DNA from: Thauera humireducens
Lineage (GTDB): Bacteria; Pseudomonadota; Gammaproteobacteria; Burkholderiales; Rhodocyclaceae
Length of the DNA stretch: 64,000 nt
Reading direction: 5' to 3'
Assembly: GCF_001051995.2 (NCBI RefSeq)
Contig: NZ_CP014646.1
Span: 1,612,001-1,676,000, forward strand
Under the pieces are notes generated by a model. The model was not told the DNA's origin. It saw only the letters and a program-made list of their open reading frames with translations, and searched no databases. Each line of letters opens with the position of its first letter. The stretch's first letter is position 1. Position numbers and translations under genes: made by a program. This document shows positions 1-7,900 of the stretch, in pieces.

Positions 1-261
1 GATACCCCAAACGGCATGAACAAGGATGTGCCGCGGCAGGGACAAGCAATCCACAGAAGCTGTGGATAACTTTGTGGGTTCTTTCTGGATGTTGCCCCGA
101 AACCCAATGATGGCAAGCCTCCGGACACTCCGATGCAAAATTGTGCAACAAATTACATCTTTTAAAAACAAAGAGTTATAAATACACCCCTTGAAGATCA
201 AGGACTTGCATCAACAGGCTTGACACGTGGGGGCGGCTGTGGATTCCGATACAATCCGCGC
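1..261. other. Intergenic region upstream of xseA
   Basis: No coding sequence is supported here. The segment is clearly richer in A and T than the rest of the window, especially around 135-190, and holds a DnaA-box-like inverted pair at 49-69. A TTGACA (220-225) and a TACAAT (250-255) lie before xseA, but 24 bases apart, too far for an ordinary sigma-70 promoter. The window edge hides whatever lies to the left. Confidence 0.6.
49..69. promoter_or_regulatory. Inverted pair of DnaA-box-like sites
   Basis: TGTGGATAA at 61-69 is the exact complement of the DnaA box TTATCCACA. Its core is mirrored by ATCCACAG at 49-56, giving a perfect 8-base inverted repeat (ATCCACAG / CTGTGGAT, 60-67) with a 3-base centre. 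A weaker copy, TGTGGATTC, lies at 238-246, just before xseA. DnaA binding is inferred from the motif only. Confidence 0.5.
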
Positions 262-1644
262 ATGTTCGACGCAGCCATTTCCTCCGATAACACCCCCTCG
301 CGGCCGCCCGCGGGCCCGATTTCGCAGATCCTGACCGTATCGGCGCTCAACAGGCTCGCCCGCGAAGCCCTCGAGGCTGCCCTGCCCCTCATGTGGATCG
401 CAGGCGAGATCTCGAACCTGACCCGTGCGGCCTCTGGCCATCTCTACTTCACGCTCAAGGACGCCAACGCGCAGGTACGCTGCGCGATGTGGCGCAACCG
501 CGCACAGTTGCTCGCCTTCCGGCCCGAGAATGGAATGCGTGTCGAAGTGCGTGCGCTGGCGACCCTGTACGAGGCGCGCGGCGACTACCAGCTCAATGTC
601 GAGACCATCCGGCCGGCGGGCATCGGCGACCTCGCCGAAGCCTTTCGCAGGCTGAAGGACAAGCTGGCCGCAGAGGGTCTGTTCGACCCGGCGGGCCGCC
701 TCCAGCTGCCGCGCTTCCCGCGCGGGATCGGCATCGTCACGTCGCCGGCGGCGGCGGCGCTGCGCGACGTACTGGTCACTTTGCAGCGACGCGCGCCCCA
801 CGTTCCGGTCGTGCTGTACCCCGCGCCGGTCCAGGGCGCGGACGCCGCGGGCCGGCTGCTCGATGCGCTGATGACGGCCGGACGTCGCGCCACCGGCGAC
901 GGCATCGACGTCCTTCTGCTGGTCCGCGGCGGTGGCAGCCTGGAAGACCTCTGGTCTTTCAACGACGAAGCTCTCGCACGCACGATCCACGCCTGTCCGC
1001 TGCCCGTGGTCAGCGGCGTGGGACACGAGACCGACTTCACCATCGCCGACTTCGTCGCCGACCTCCGCGCGCCGACGCCCACCGGCGCAGCCGAGCTCGC
1101 GACCGCCGGCTGGCATGCCGCCACTGGAGAAACCGCTGCGATCGCCGGGCGCTTGCAGCGCAGCATCGCACGTCGGCTGGAAGGCCTCGAGCAGCGGGTC
1201 GACCGCGCGTCGCTCCGGCTGGTGCATCCGCGCGAACGCCTGCGGCGCGCTGCGGACGAACTCGAGGTTCAAGGCAAGCGACTGCGGCGGGCGATGCATC
1301 ACCAGATCGAACGTGCGCATTTCCGCCAGGCCGCGCTGGATCTCCGTCTGGCGCGCGCACGCCCCATGTTGTCCCCCAAGCTGGACCGATTGGCGGTGCT
1401 TGAGGGACGGCTCGAGCGCGCCGCGCATCAGCTGCTCGCAGCACGGCACAGCAGGCTCGAGGCGCTCGAATCGCACCTCCAGCATCTCAGCCCCGAATCG
1501 GTGCTGGCACGCGGCTATGCCATCGCCCGCGACGCGGATGGCAATGTGCTGCGTTCGACACGGCAGGTCACCAACGAAGACGTGGTCGACGTCCAGCTCG
1601 CCGACGGGACACTGCGAACCCGCGTGACGGGACTCGGTCTATGA
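262..1644 (+). CDS. xseA: Exodeoxyribonuclease VII large subunit
   Basis: Large subunit of the cytoplasmic nuclease that degrades single-stranded DNA to short oligonucleotides from both ends, acting with the small subunit XseB in mismatch repair and recombination. The 460-residue product has the family layout. An N-terminal OB-fold (about residues 15-110) includes the typical stretch around GEISN, followed by the catalytic domain with GIVTSPAAAALRD and LLVRGGGSLEDLW, then VGHETDFTIADF. A long coiled-coil segment (about 280-400) and the conserved C-terminal RGYAI region complete it. I chose the ATG at 262. An in-frame TTG at 220 would add 14 residues unlike the family, and no ribosome binding site supports either start. 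xseB is not adjacent. Confidence 0.95.
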   Translation: MFDAAISSDNTPSRPPAGPISQILTVSALNRLAREALEAALPLMWIAGEISNLTRAASGHLYFTLKDANAQVRCAMWRNRAQLLAFRPENGMRVEVRALATLYEARGDYQLNVETIRPAGIGDLAEAFRRLKDKLAAEGLFDPAGRLQLPRFPRGIGIVTSPAAAALRDVLVTLQRRAPHVPVVLYPAPVQGADAAGRLLDALMTAGRRATGDGIDVLLLVRGGGSLEDLWSFNDEALARTIHACPLPVVSGVGHETDFTIADFVADLRAPTPTGAAELATAGWHAATGETAAIAGRLQRSIARRLEGLEQRVDRASLRLVHPRERLRRAADELEVQGKRLRRAMHHQIERAHFRQAALDLRLARARPMLSPKLDRLAVLEGRLERAAHQLLAARHSRLEALESHLQHLSPESVLARGYAIARDADGNVLRSTRQVTNEDVVDVQLADGTLRTRVTGLGL

Positions 1645-1725
1645 TGGATCGGTGAAACGAAGGGCACCTGGGCTTCCACGCCTTTCGCCACGCTCCGGGA
1701 GCGCCTAAGATGTTGGCCTCCAGGA

Positions 1726-1755
1726 TTGTCACTGACACACAATCCTGACTAGAAT
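1726..1755 (+). promoter_or_regulatory. Probable sodB sigma-70 promoter with overlapping inverted repeat
   Basis: TTGTCA (1726-1731) and TAGAAT (1750-1755) are 18 bases apart, a good sigma-70 pair about 50 bases before the sodB ATG. A 7-base inverted repeat, GGATTGT (1723-1729) / ACAATCC (1739-1745), overlaps the -35 and the spacer and could be a repressor site. Confidence 0.55.
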
Positions 1756-1804
1756 AGTCGGGCTTTCCCCCAAGAATCCCGAGAACCTGCAAAAGGAGAG
1801 ACAC

Positions 1805-2389
1805 ATGGAACACACCCTGCCCGCCCTGCCGTATGCCAAGGACGCCCTGGCTCCGCACATTTCGGCCGAAACGCTCGAGTTCCACTACGGCAAGCACCAC
1901 CAGGCCTACGTGACCAACCTGAACAACCTGATCAAGGGCACCGAGTACGAGAACCTCGACCTCGAAGCCATCATCAAGAAGGCACCGGCCGGCGGCATCT
2001 ACAACAACTCCGCCCAGGTCTGGAACCACACCTTCTTCTGGAACAGCATGAAGCCGAACGGCGGCGGCGAGCCGACCGGCGCGCTGGCTGACGCCATCAA
2101 GGCCAAGTGGGGTTCGTTCGAGGACTTCAAGAAGGCCTTCCAGACCTCGGCCGTGGGCAACTTCGGTTCGGGCTGGACCTGGCTGGTGAAGAAGGCCGAC
2201 GGCTCGGTCGACATCGTCAACATGGGCGCCGCCGGCACCCCGCTGACCACTGGCGACACCGCACTGCTCTGTATCGACGTGTGGGAGCACGCCTACTACA
2301 TCGACTACCGGAACCGTCGTCCGGACTTCGTCGCCACCTTCCTCGACAAGCTGGCCAACTGGGACTTCGCGGCGCAGAACTTCGCCTGA
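1805..2389 (+). CDS. sodB: Superoxide dismutase [Fe]
   Basis: Cytoplasmic enzyme converting superoxide to oxygen and hydrogen peroxide. The 194-residue length matches the Fe-type family. Metal ligands are visible: His27 in [12 protein letters not shown], the second His in WNHTFFW (about 74), and Asp and His in DVWEHAYY (about 158 and 162). The Gln of [12 protein letters not shown] two turns before the second His, and GGGEPTG after it, are typical of iron rather than manganese enzymes. A strong ribosome binding site (AAGGAG at 1793-1798) fixes the start. The gene has its own promoter and a strong terminator, so it is probably monocistronic. Confidence 0.96.
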   Translation: MEHTLPALPYAKDALAPHISAETLEFHYGKHHQAYVTNLNNLIKGTEYENLDLEAIIKKAPAGGIYNNSAQVWNHTFFWNSMKPNGGGEPTGALADAIKAKWGSFEDFKKAFQTSAVGNFGSGWTWLVKKADGSVDIVNMGAAGTPLTTGDTALLCIDVWEHAYYIDYRNRRPDFVATFLDKLANWDFAAQNFA

Positions 2390-2430
2390 TCCCTGCCGGC
2401 CCGGTCCGGCGGATTCGGGCCTTCGCAGCT

Positions 2431-2466
2431 GCGAAAGCGACCCCTTGTGGTCGCTTTCGCGTTTTT
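2431..2466 (+). terminator. Intrinsic terminator after sodB
   Basis: A perfect 12-base stem (2431-2442 with 2449-2460, arms GCGAAAGCGACC / GGTCGCTTTCGC) and a 6-base loop are followed directly by GTTTTT. It lies 41 bases after the sodB stop codon. Confidence 0.93.
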
Positions 2467-2507
2467 CGGCCTCGCGCCTTTCGACACGCCCGCTCCTGCC
2501 CGCCCCC

Positions 2508-3308
2508 ATGCTCGACATCCTCTATCGCGACGAATGGCTGGTCGCCATCCACAAGCCCTCCGGCTTGCTGGTGCACCGCAGCCCGATCGCGGCCCGTGAT
2601 GAACGCTTCGCGGTGCAACTGCTGCGGGACCAGATCGGACGCAGGGTCTTTCCCGCACACCGCCTGGATCGCGGCACCTCGGGCGTGCTGTTGTTCGCGC
2701 TAGACGCCGCGATGGCTGCCGCGCTGGGCGCACAGTTCGAGGCACGGACGGTCGCGAAGCGCTACGTCGCCGTCGTACGTGGCCATCCGCCCGAGGCGGG
2801 CGCCATCGACCATCCGCTCGTCCGCAAACTCGACGCGATCGAGCGCAGGCACGGCGTGGGCGCAGGCCGGCGGGACGCTCTGCCTGAAGACGAGGACGAT
2901 GATTCCGCAGCAGACGGACAGAAGACCGAGGGCGCTGCCGCCGCCCTGCCCGCGCTGACGCATTTCCGGCGGCTGGCGACCGTCGAGTTGCCCCACGCCG
3001 TCGACCGTTACCCGACCAGCCGTTACGCCCTCGTCGAACTCACGCCGGAAACCGGCCGTCGTCATCAGTTGCGCCGCCACCTCAAGCACCTCTCGCACCC
3101 GATCATCGGCGATGCCACCTACGGCAAGGGTCGGCACAACCGGCTGTTCCAGACCCTGTTCGGCTGCCAGCGCCTGCTGCTCGCCTGCACCACGCTGACC
3201 GTCACACACCCGGCAACGGGGGCCCTCCTGAACATCACGGCTCCGCTGGCTGACGATTTCGGCGCCGTGCTCCGACAACTGGGCTGGGACGAGGCCGTGA
3301 CGGGCTGA
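2508..3308 (+). CDS. truC: RluA-family pseudouridine synthase, TruC-like
   Basis: RNA-modifying enzyme turning uridine into pseudouridine; the TruC branch acts on position 65 of tRNA. The 266-residue product starts MLDILYRDEWLVAIHKPSG and has the catalytic motif HRLDRGTSGVLLF with nucleophile Asp54. GRRHQLRRHLKHLSHPIIGD and the later LLLACTT stretch are family hallmarks. An odd feature is a strongly acidic, low-complexity insertion at about residues 120-148 (PEDEDDDSAAD). The start at 2508 keeps the family N-terminus; upstream in-frame codons would run back into the sodB terminator. No clear ribosome binding site is seen. The exact RNA target is an inference from similarity. Confidence 0.85.
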   Translation: MLDILYRDEWLVAIHKPSGLLVHRSPIAARDERFAVQLLRDQIGRRVFPAHRLDRGTSGVLLFALDAAMAAALGAQFEARTVAKRYVAVVRGHPPEAGAIDHPLVRKLDAIERRHGVGAGRRDALPEDEDDDSAADGQKTEGAAAALPALTHFRRLATVELPHAVDRYPTSRYALVELTPETGRRHQLRRHLKHLSHPIIGDATYGKGRHNRLFQTLFGCQRLLLACTTLTVTHPATGALLNITAPLADDFGAVLRQLGWDEAVTG

Positions 3309-3421
3309 TCTCGCGCCCAGTCCCCAGCGGCGGCGTTTTCAAGGCACAATCGACGCTCCACAGGCAGGCGGTACCAAGCAGGCACCGCGATGCCGTCCCC
3401 CCCGACCACCCAGGTACATCG

Positions 3422-4498
3422 ATGAATCCGCTGCTCCAGGTACGCCAGCACGGCCAGCAGATCTGGCTCGACAACCTCTCCCGCACCTTGCTCAACGACG
3501 GTCACCTCGCACGCTTGATCGCAGAAGACGGCGTCGCCGGCGTGACCACGAACCCTGCGATCTTCCACAAGGCAATCGCCGGCGGGCGCTACTACGAAGA
3601 CGATCTGGCCGCCCTCAAGCAGCAGCCCCTGAGCGCCGAGGCACGCTACGAGGCGCTCGTGATTCCGGATGTCCAGCGCGCCTGCGACCTGCTTGCGCCC
3701 CTGCATCGCGACAGTGGCGGCAATGCCGGATATGTCAGTCTCGAGGTCTCACCGGCGCTGGCGCACGACGCGGACGGCACGGTCGCGGCCGGCCTGCGGC
3801 TCAGGGCTGCGGTGAACCGGCCCAACCTGCTGATCAAGGTGCCCGCCACCCCGGCTGGCGTCGAGGCCATCGAACGCCTCATCGGCGAAGGCGTCAGCGT
3901 CAACGTGACCCTGATGTTCTCGCTCGCACACGTCGAGGCGGTGTCGAGCGCCTACCTGCGGGGCCTTTCGCGACTGTGCGCGGCTGGCGGCGATCCGTCG
4001 ACGGTGATGTCCGTCGCGAGCCTCTTCCTGTCGCGTGTGGACAACTTGGTCGACAAGCAACTCGATGAACTGGGCGGTGACGCGCTCGCCCTGCGCGGCA
4101 AGAGCGCAGTGGCAACGGCCAAGCTCGCCTACCAGCGCTATCTGGCGCGCTTCCAAGGCGAGGAATTCAGCGCGCTGAACGCGAAAGGCGCTCGCCCCCA
4201 GTACATGTTGTGGGCCAGTACCGGCACCAAGAATCCCGCCTACAGCGACCTCCTGTACGTGGAGCCGCTGATTGGTGCGGAAACGGTCAACACGCTGCCC
4301 GACGCCACGCTCGACGCCCTGCGCGACCACGGCCGCGTCGACGCGACGCTGGACCGGGACGTGGATGCGGCCAAGGCGCAGTACGCCGCGCTCGAGCGCG
4401 TGGGTGTCGACCTCGACGCCGTGGGCGAACGCCTGCAGCGGGAAGGCCTGACACAGTTCGAACAGGCTTTCGCCGCGCTGCTGGAACTCACCGCCTGA
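3422..4498 (+). CDS. tal: Transaldolase
   Basis: Cytoplasmic enzyme of the non-oxidative pentose phosphate pathway that moves a dihydroxyacetone unit from sedoheptulose 7-phosphate to glyceraldehyde 3-phosphate. The 358-residue protein belongs to the longer transaldolase type. It begins with IWLDNLSR, has GVTTNPAIFHKAI, SLEVSPALAHD and the active-site lysine (Lys139) in NLLIKVPATPAG. NVTLMFS and QYMLWASTGTKNP follow as expected. It stands alone between a pseudouridine synthase and the end of cheA, and closes with a terminator. Confidence 0.94.
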   Translation: MNPLLQVRQHGQQIWLDNLSRTLLNDGHLARLIAEDGVAGVTTNPAIFHKAIAGGRYYEDDLAALKQQPLSAEARYEALVIPDVQRACDLLAPLHRDSGGNAGYVSLEVSPALAHDADGTVAAGLRLRAAVNRPNLLIKVPATPAGVEAIERLIGEGVSVNVTLMFSLAHVEAVSSAYLRGLSRLCAAGGDPSTVMSVASLFLSRVDNLVDKQLDELGGDALALRGKSAVATAKLAYQRYLARFQGEEFSALNAKGARPQYMLWASTGTKNPAYSDLLYVEPLIGAETVNTLPDATLDALRDHGRVDATLDRDVDAAKAQYAALERVGVDLDAVGERLQREGLTQFEQAFAALLELTA

Positions 4499-4518
4499 GT
4501 CCGCACATCCTCTAATGA

Positions 4519-4551
4519 AGAAGGGCCGCGCTCGGGCGGCCCTTCTCTTTT
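4519..4551. terminator. Terminator between tal and cheA
   Basis: An 11-base stem (4519-4529 AGAAGGGCCGC with 4536-4546) and a 6-base loop are followed by CTTTT. It serves tal. The minus-strand side, at the end of cheA, has only a poor T tract, so two-way function is uncertain. Confidence 0.85.
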
Positions 4552-4567
4552 CAGCGGAGCTTTCCGT

Positions 4568-6463
4568 TCAGGCCACGGTAAGCTTCGGCGCCTGACGCAC
4601 CAGGGCGGAGCGGCCGACACCGCGCTGGTCGCCGGCTGCCGTCAGCAACTCCTTCATGTCCAGGATCAGGACGATCTGGCCGTTCGACAGCGTCGTCACG
4701 CCCGCGACGCCCTTCGGACGGAAGTCGTCGAGCGACTTGATCACCGCGTCCTCGCGGCCGGCAAAGCTGTCGATCGCGAGAATGAAGGACAGCTCGGCTG
4801 CCTGCATCAGCACCCCGTATTGAGGGACGCGCTCCTGGGGCCAGCCGATCAGCGACGCCAGCGGCAGGATCTGCAGCACTTCGCCGCGCACGACCATCGT
4901 CGCCTTCGCGCCCACGTCCTGGATGTTCGCCGGATCGATCGGCAGGATCTCCCGCACCATAGACAGCGGCACGGCGAAGGGCTGGTCGCCCAGCCGCACC
5001 AGCAGCACAGGAAGGATCGCCAGCGTCAGCGGCAGGTTGATGATGAAAGTCGTGCCCTTGCCCAGTTGCGAGCGGATCTCGATCGAGCCATTGAGCTTCT
5101 GGATGTTGGTGCGGACCACGTCCATGCCCACGCCACGGCCGGAGACGTCCGATACCTGTTCGACGGTGGAGAAGCCGGGCAGGAAGACCAGGTTGTAGCT
5201 CTGGCGCTCATCCATCGTGCTCGCTTCCTCATCCGTGATGAGGCCTTTCGCGAGCGCCTTGGCGCGCAGGCGCTCGGCATCCATGCCGCGCCCGTCGTCT
5301 GCGACCAGGATGACGATGTGGTCGCCTTCCTGGCGCGCCTCGAGGCGGACATTCGACTTCTCGGGCTTGCCCGCTGCGATACGACCGGCAGGCTCCTCGA
5401 CGCCATGGTCAACCGCGTTCCGGATGAGGTGGATGATCGGATCAGCAAGGTCCTCGATCATCGTCTTGTCGATCTCGGTCTCCTCACCCGCCAGGACGAG
5501 TTCGACATCCTTGCCGAGGTTGCGTGCGAGGTCGCGGGCAATCCGCGGGTACTTCTGGAACAGGCGGCCAACTGGCTGCATGCGGGTCTTCATCACCGCG
5601 TTCTGCAGGTCGGACACCAGCAGGTCGAGCTGGCTCACCGCCAGATCGAGCGCATGCAGGGTCTCGGTGTCATTGCGGCCGCTGAGGATGTCGCTGCGCA
5701 GCGCATTCAGGCGGTTCTTCGTCAGGCCGATTTCACCCGACAGATTCAGGACCTGGTCGAGGCGCGCGGTGTCGACCCTGATCGAGTTGTCGCGCTGGCG
5801 CTCGGTGTCACGCCTGCCGCTCGGCCCAGTGGCGCCCGGCTTGTCGATCGCGCGCCGCCCGATCGCAGCCTTGATGATCGCCTCGGGCGACTCTACCGGC
5901 GCTTGCACGGCCGGCAAGGTCTGCGCAGGCGCCGCAACGGCAGCCTTGGGCTGCACCACCGTCTTGCCGGTCACGGCCGAATAGAGCACGTCCCAGTCGG
6001 GCTCGCCCGGCTTCGGGATCGCCATGGGCGCAACAGGCGCCGCCTGCGCCGCGCCAGACAGTCGAACCTGCTCGCCGGCCAGGGCTGCCTTGAGTGCCGC
6101 AATCAGCGCAGGGTCGGCCGCAGGCGGCTGGGTCCCGTGCTCGAGCTGGCCGAACATGTCGCGCACGGCCGAAGTCGCCGCCAGGATGACGTCCATCGTT
6201 TCCGGGGTCACCGACAGTTCGCTGTTGCGCAGTTTGTCGAACAGGTTCTCGGTCAGATGGCACACGTTGACCAATTCGGTCGCATTCAGGAAGCCTGCGC
6301 CGCCCTTGATCGTGTGAAAACCGCGGAAGATGTCGTTGAGCAGGCCGACGTCGTCTGGCGAACGTTCGAGATCGACCAGCTTGTTGTCTACCCCCGACAG
6401 AAGGTCCCCGGCCTCGATGAGGAAGTCCTGAAGCAGGTCCTCCATTCCGGCAAAATCACTCAT
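4568..6463 (-). CDS. cheA: Chemotaxis histidine kinase CheA
   Basis: Kinase that passes receptor signals to CheY. The 631-residue product has an Hpt domain with the phosphorylated His50 in FHTIKGGAGF. A low-complexity Ala/Pro-rich stretch follows (about 105-222). Then come the P3 dimerisation domain (from about 224), an HATPase domain (N-box HLIRNAVDHG near 350, DDGRGMD, GRGVGMDVV) and a C-terminal CheW-like domain. No recognisable P2 CheY-binding domain sits between Hpt and P3, which is unusual if real. I chose the ATG giving MSDFAGMEDLLQDF; eight extra in-frame upstream residues do not look like family sequence. It is the last gene of the motility block, 134 bases after cheZ. Confidence 0.93.
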   Translation of the reverse strand: MSDFAGMEDLLQDFLIEAGDLLSGVDNKLVDLERSPDDVGLLNDIFRGFHTIKGGAGFLNATELVNVCHLTENLFDKLRNSELSVTPETMDVILAATSAVRDMFGQLEHGTQPPAADPALIAALKAALAGEQVRLSGAAQAAPVAPMAIPKPGEPDWDVLYSAVTGKTVVQPKAAVAAPAQTLPAVQAPVESPEAIIKAAIGRRAIDKPGATGPSGRRDTERQRDNSIRVDTARLDQVLNLSGEIGLTKNRLNALRSDILSGRNDTETLHALDLAVSQLDLLVSDLQNAVMKTRMQPVGRLFQKYPRIARDLARNLGKDVELVLAGEETEIDKTMIEDLADPIIHLIRNAVDHGVEEPAGRIAAGKPEKSNVRLEARQEGDHIVILVADDGRGMDAERLRAKALAKGLITDEEASTMDERQSYNLVFLPGFSTVEQVSDVSGRGVGMDVVRTNIQKLNGSIEIRSQLGKGTTFIINLPLTLAILPVLLVRLGDQPFAVPLSMVREILPIDPANIQDVGAKATMVVRGEVLQILPLASLIGWPQERVPQYGVLMQAAELSFILAIDSFAGREDAVIKSLDDFRPKGVAGVTTLSNGQIVLILDMKELLTAAGDQRGVGRSALVRQAPKLTVA

Positions 6464-6543
6464 GGCTGTTTGGCTCCAATCTCTCATCAGCGGGTGCCCC
6501 GGCCTCTGCTGCGGGCACCCGTCAAGGTCAGGTCTTCAGGTAC

Positions 6544-6588
6544 GCGACGTCAGGGGTAGCGACGTCAGGGGTAACGACGTCAGCGTCA
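6544..6588. repeat. 15-base tandem repeat between cheZ and cheA
   Basis: Two perfect copies of GCGACGTCAGGGGTA (6544-6558, 6559-6573) are followed by a diverged third (6574-6588, ACGACGTCAGCGTCA). Just upstream on the plus strand lies a 9-base inverted repeat, CGGGTGCCC (6491-6499) / GGGCACCCG (6513-6521). Both sit in the untranslated gap between the two genes. Confidence 0.8.
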
Positions 6589-6597
6589 CGACGCGGC

Positions 6598-7443
6598 TCA
6601 GAACCCGAGGCTCTCGAGCAGGTCGTCCACCTGGGCCTGCGTGGTCACGACGTCGGGTCGTTTGCCGTCGATGACCGGACCATTCATCAGGTTTATCTTG
6701 TGCTCGAACTTCAGATTCGGCGGAGCGGTTTCGAGCAGCACCTGCAACAGCTGGCTCTCCAGTGTCTGCGCGAGCTCGACCACACGCTTGATAACCTGCC
6801 CTGTCAGGTCCTGGAAATCCTGCGCCATCATGATTTCCATCAGCTGGGCGTTGGTCGCACGGCTATTCGCATCGACCGTGCCGAGGAAATCGCGGGTCTC
6901 GGCACTCAGCTGACGGAACTCGTCAGGCGACAGCTGTCCGGCGAAAAGCTGATCCCAACGTCCGCGCAGGGCACCGGCTCCGCTTTGCAGACCGTCCTGC
7001 AGCGGACGGGCGATGTCCGTCGCATTGAGCACCCGGCTCGCCGCCTGCTCGGTCATCTGCGCGATGTAGTCGAGTCGCTGACGGGCGTCGGGCATCGCGA
7101 CGGCAAATTCCTGCAGCGCCTGGTTGAGTCCCAACTCACGCAGCGTGTCGTGCAATTGGCGTGTCATCTGGCCAAGGCGGTTGAACACGGCCTCGCCCTC
7201 CGCATCGGCGGCCGGCGGCTCAGAGGCTGCGGCGGGGGCGGCGCCCGCCTCCGCAGCCACTGCGTCGAACAGGGCCTGGAGCTCGTCGTTGTCCCCCGAT
7301 CCGTCGGCAGAGGGGGCTACCACGGCAGGCGCAGGTTTCGGCGCGGGCGTCGATGCGCCCGCAGGCTCGGATGCAATGCTGTCAAACAGCGCCTGCAGGT
7401 CGTCCGAGTCGCCCGATTCGTCTAGTCTTGCCTTCTTGCTCAT
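6598..7443 (-). CDS. cheZ: CheY-P phosphatase CheZ
   Basis: Dephosphorylates CheY-P and so resets motor bias. The 281-residue product has the long helical hairpin with the catalytic region AQDFQDLTGQVIKRV and the C-terminal CheY-binding tail QVDDLLESLGF. It is longer than the roughly 214-residue enterobacterial protein because of an N-terminal extension of about 80 residues. That extension contains two near-identical helices, GDSDDLQALFDSIASE and GDNDELQALFDAVAAE, joined by Ala/Pro-rich linker and resembling the FliM-type CheY-binding peptide. It lies between cheY and cheA on the same strand. Confidence 0.93.
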   Translation of the reverse strand: MSKKARLDESGDSDDLQALFDSIASEPAGASTPAPKPAPAVVAPSADGSGDNDELQALFDAVAAEAGAAPAAASEPPAADAEGEAVFNRLGQMTRQLHDTLRELGLNQALQEFAVAMPDARQRLDYIAQMTEQAASRVLNATDIARPLQDGLQSGAGALRGRWDQLFAGQLSPDEFRQLSAETRDFLGTVDANSRATNAQLMEIMMAQDFQDLTGQVIKRVVELAQTLESQLLQVLLETAPPNLKFEHKINLMNGPVIDGKRPDVVTTQAQVDDLLESLGF

Positions 7444-7473
7444 GTCAGGCTCCAGCTATGGACGCGCCGCCGT

Positions 7474-7869
7474 TCAGGCGGAGTGCCCCATCTTCTCGAA
7501 GATCTTCTGCATCTTCTCCGACAGTGTCGCGGCCGTGAAAGGCTTCACAATGTAGCCGCTCGCACCCGCCTGCGCCGCCGCGATGATGTTCTCCTTCTTT
7601 GCCTCGGCGGTGATCATGAGCACCGGCAGGTGCTTGAGATGGGGCGAACGACGGATCGTCTGCAGCAGGGTCAGACCGTCCATGTTGGGCATGTTCCAGT
7701 CGGTAACGACGAAGTCGAACTGCCCGCTGTTGAGCTTCTGCAGCGCGATCGCGCCATCCTCGGCCTCATCGACGTTCGTGAAACCCAGCTCCTTGAGCAG
7801 GTTGCGGACGATGCGCCGCATGGTCGAGAAATCATCGACGACGAGGAATTTCAGTTTGGGGTCGGACAT
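7474..7869 (-). CDS. cheY: Chemotaxis response regulator CheY
   Basis: Single-domain response regulator that, once phosphorylated by CheA, binds the flagellar switch. The 131-residue protein has every catalytic residue: Asp12 and Asp13 ([10 protein letters not shown]), phospho-acceptor Asp57 ([10 protein letters not shown]), a Thr in [11 protein letters not shown] and a Lys in YIVKPF. The start giving [13 protein letters not shown] matches the family; 42 in-frame residues further upstream are out-of-gene sequence over the end of the preceding cheV. Gaps are 31 bases from cheV and 30 bases to cheZ. Confidence 0.96.
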   Translation of the reverse strand: MSDPKLKFLVVDDFSTMRRIVRNLLKELGFTNVDEAEDGAIALQKLNSGQFDFVVTDWNMPNMDGLTLLQTIRRSPHLKHLPVLMITAEAKKENIIAAAQAGASGYIVKPFTAATLSEKMQKIFEKMGHSA

Positions 7870-7900
7870 TGTGTTCTCCAGATTCGGCAGCACTCGCCGC

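Noticed and set aside
220..255. TTGACA and TACAAT as the xseA promoter
   Set aside because: The spacer is 24 bases, well outside the 16-18 range.
220..261. TTG start for XseA adding 14 residues
   Set aside because: The extra residues do not resemble the family N-terminus and no ribosome binding site precedes the TTG; ATG at 262 is preferred.
4820..6559. Long open frame on the plus strand opposite cheA
   Set aside because: It is antisense to a complete, well-conserved gene, and its product is Arg/His/Gln-rich low-complexity sequence typical of GC-rich shadow frames.
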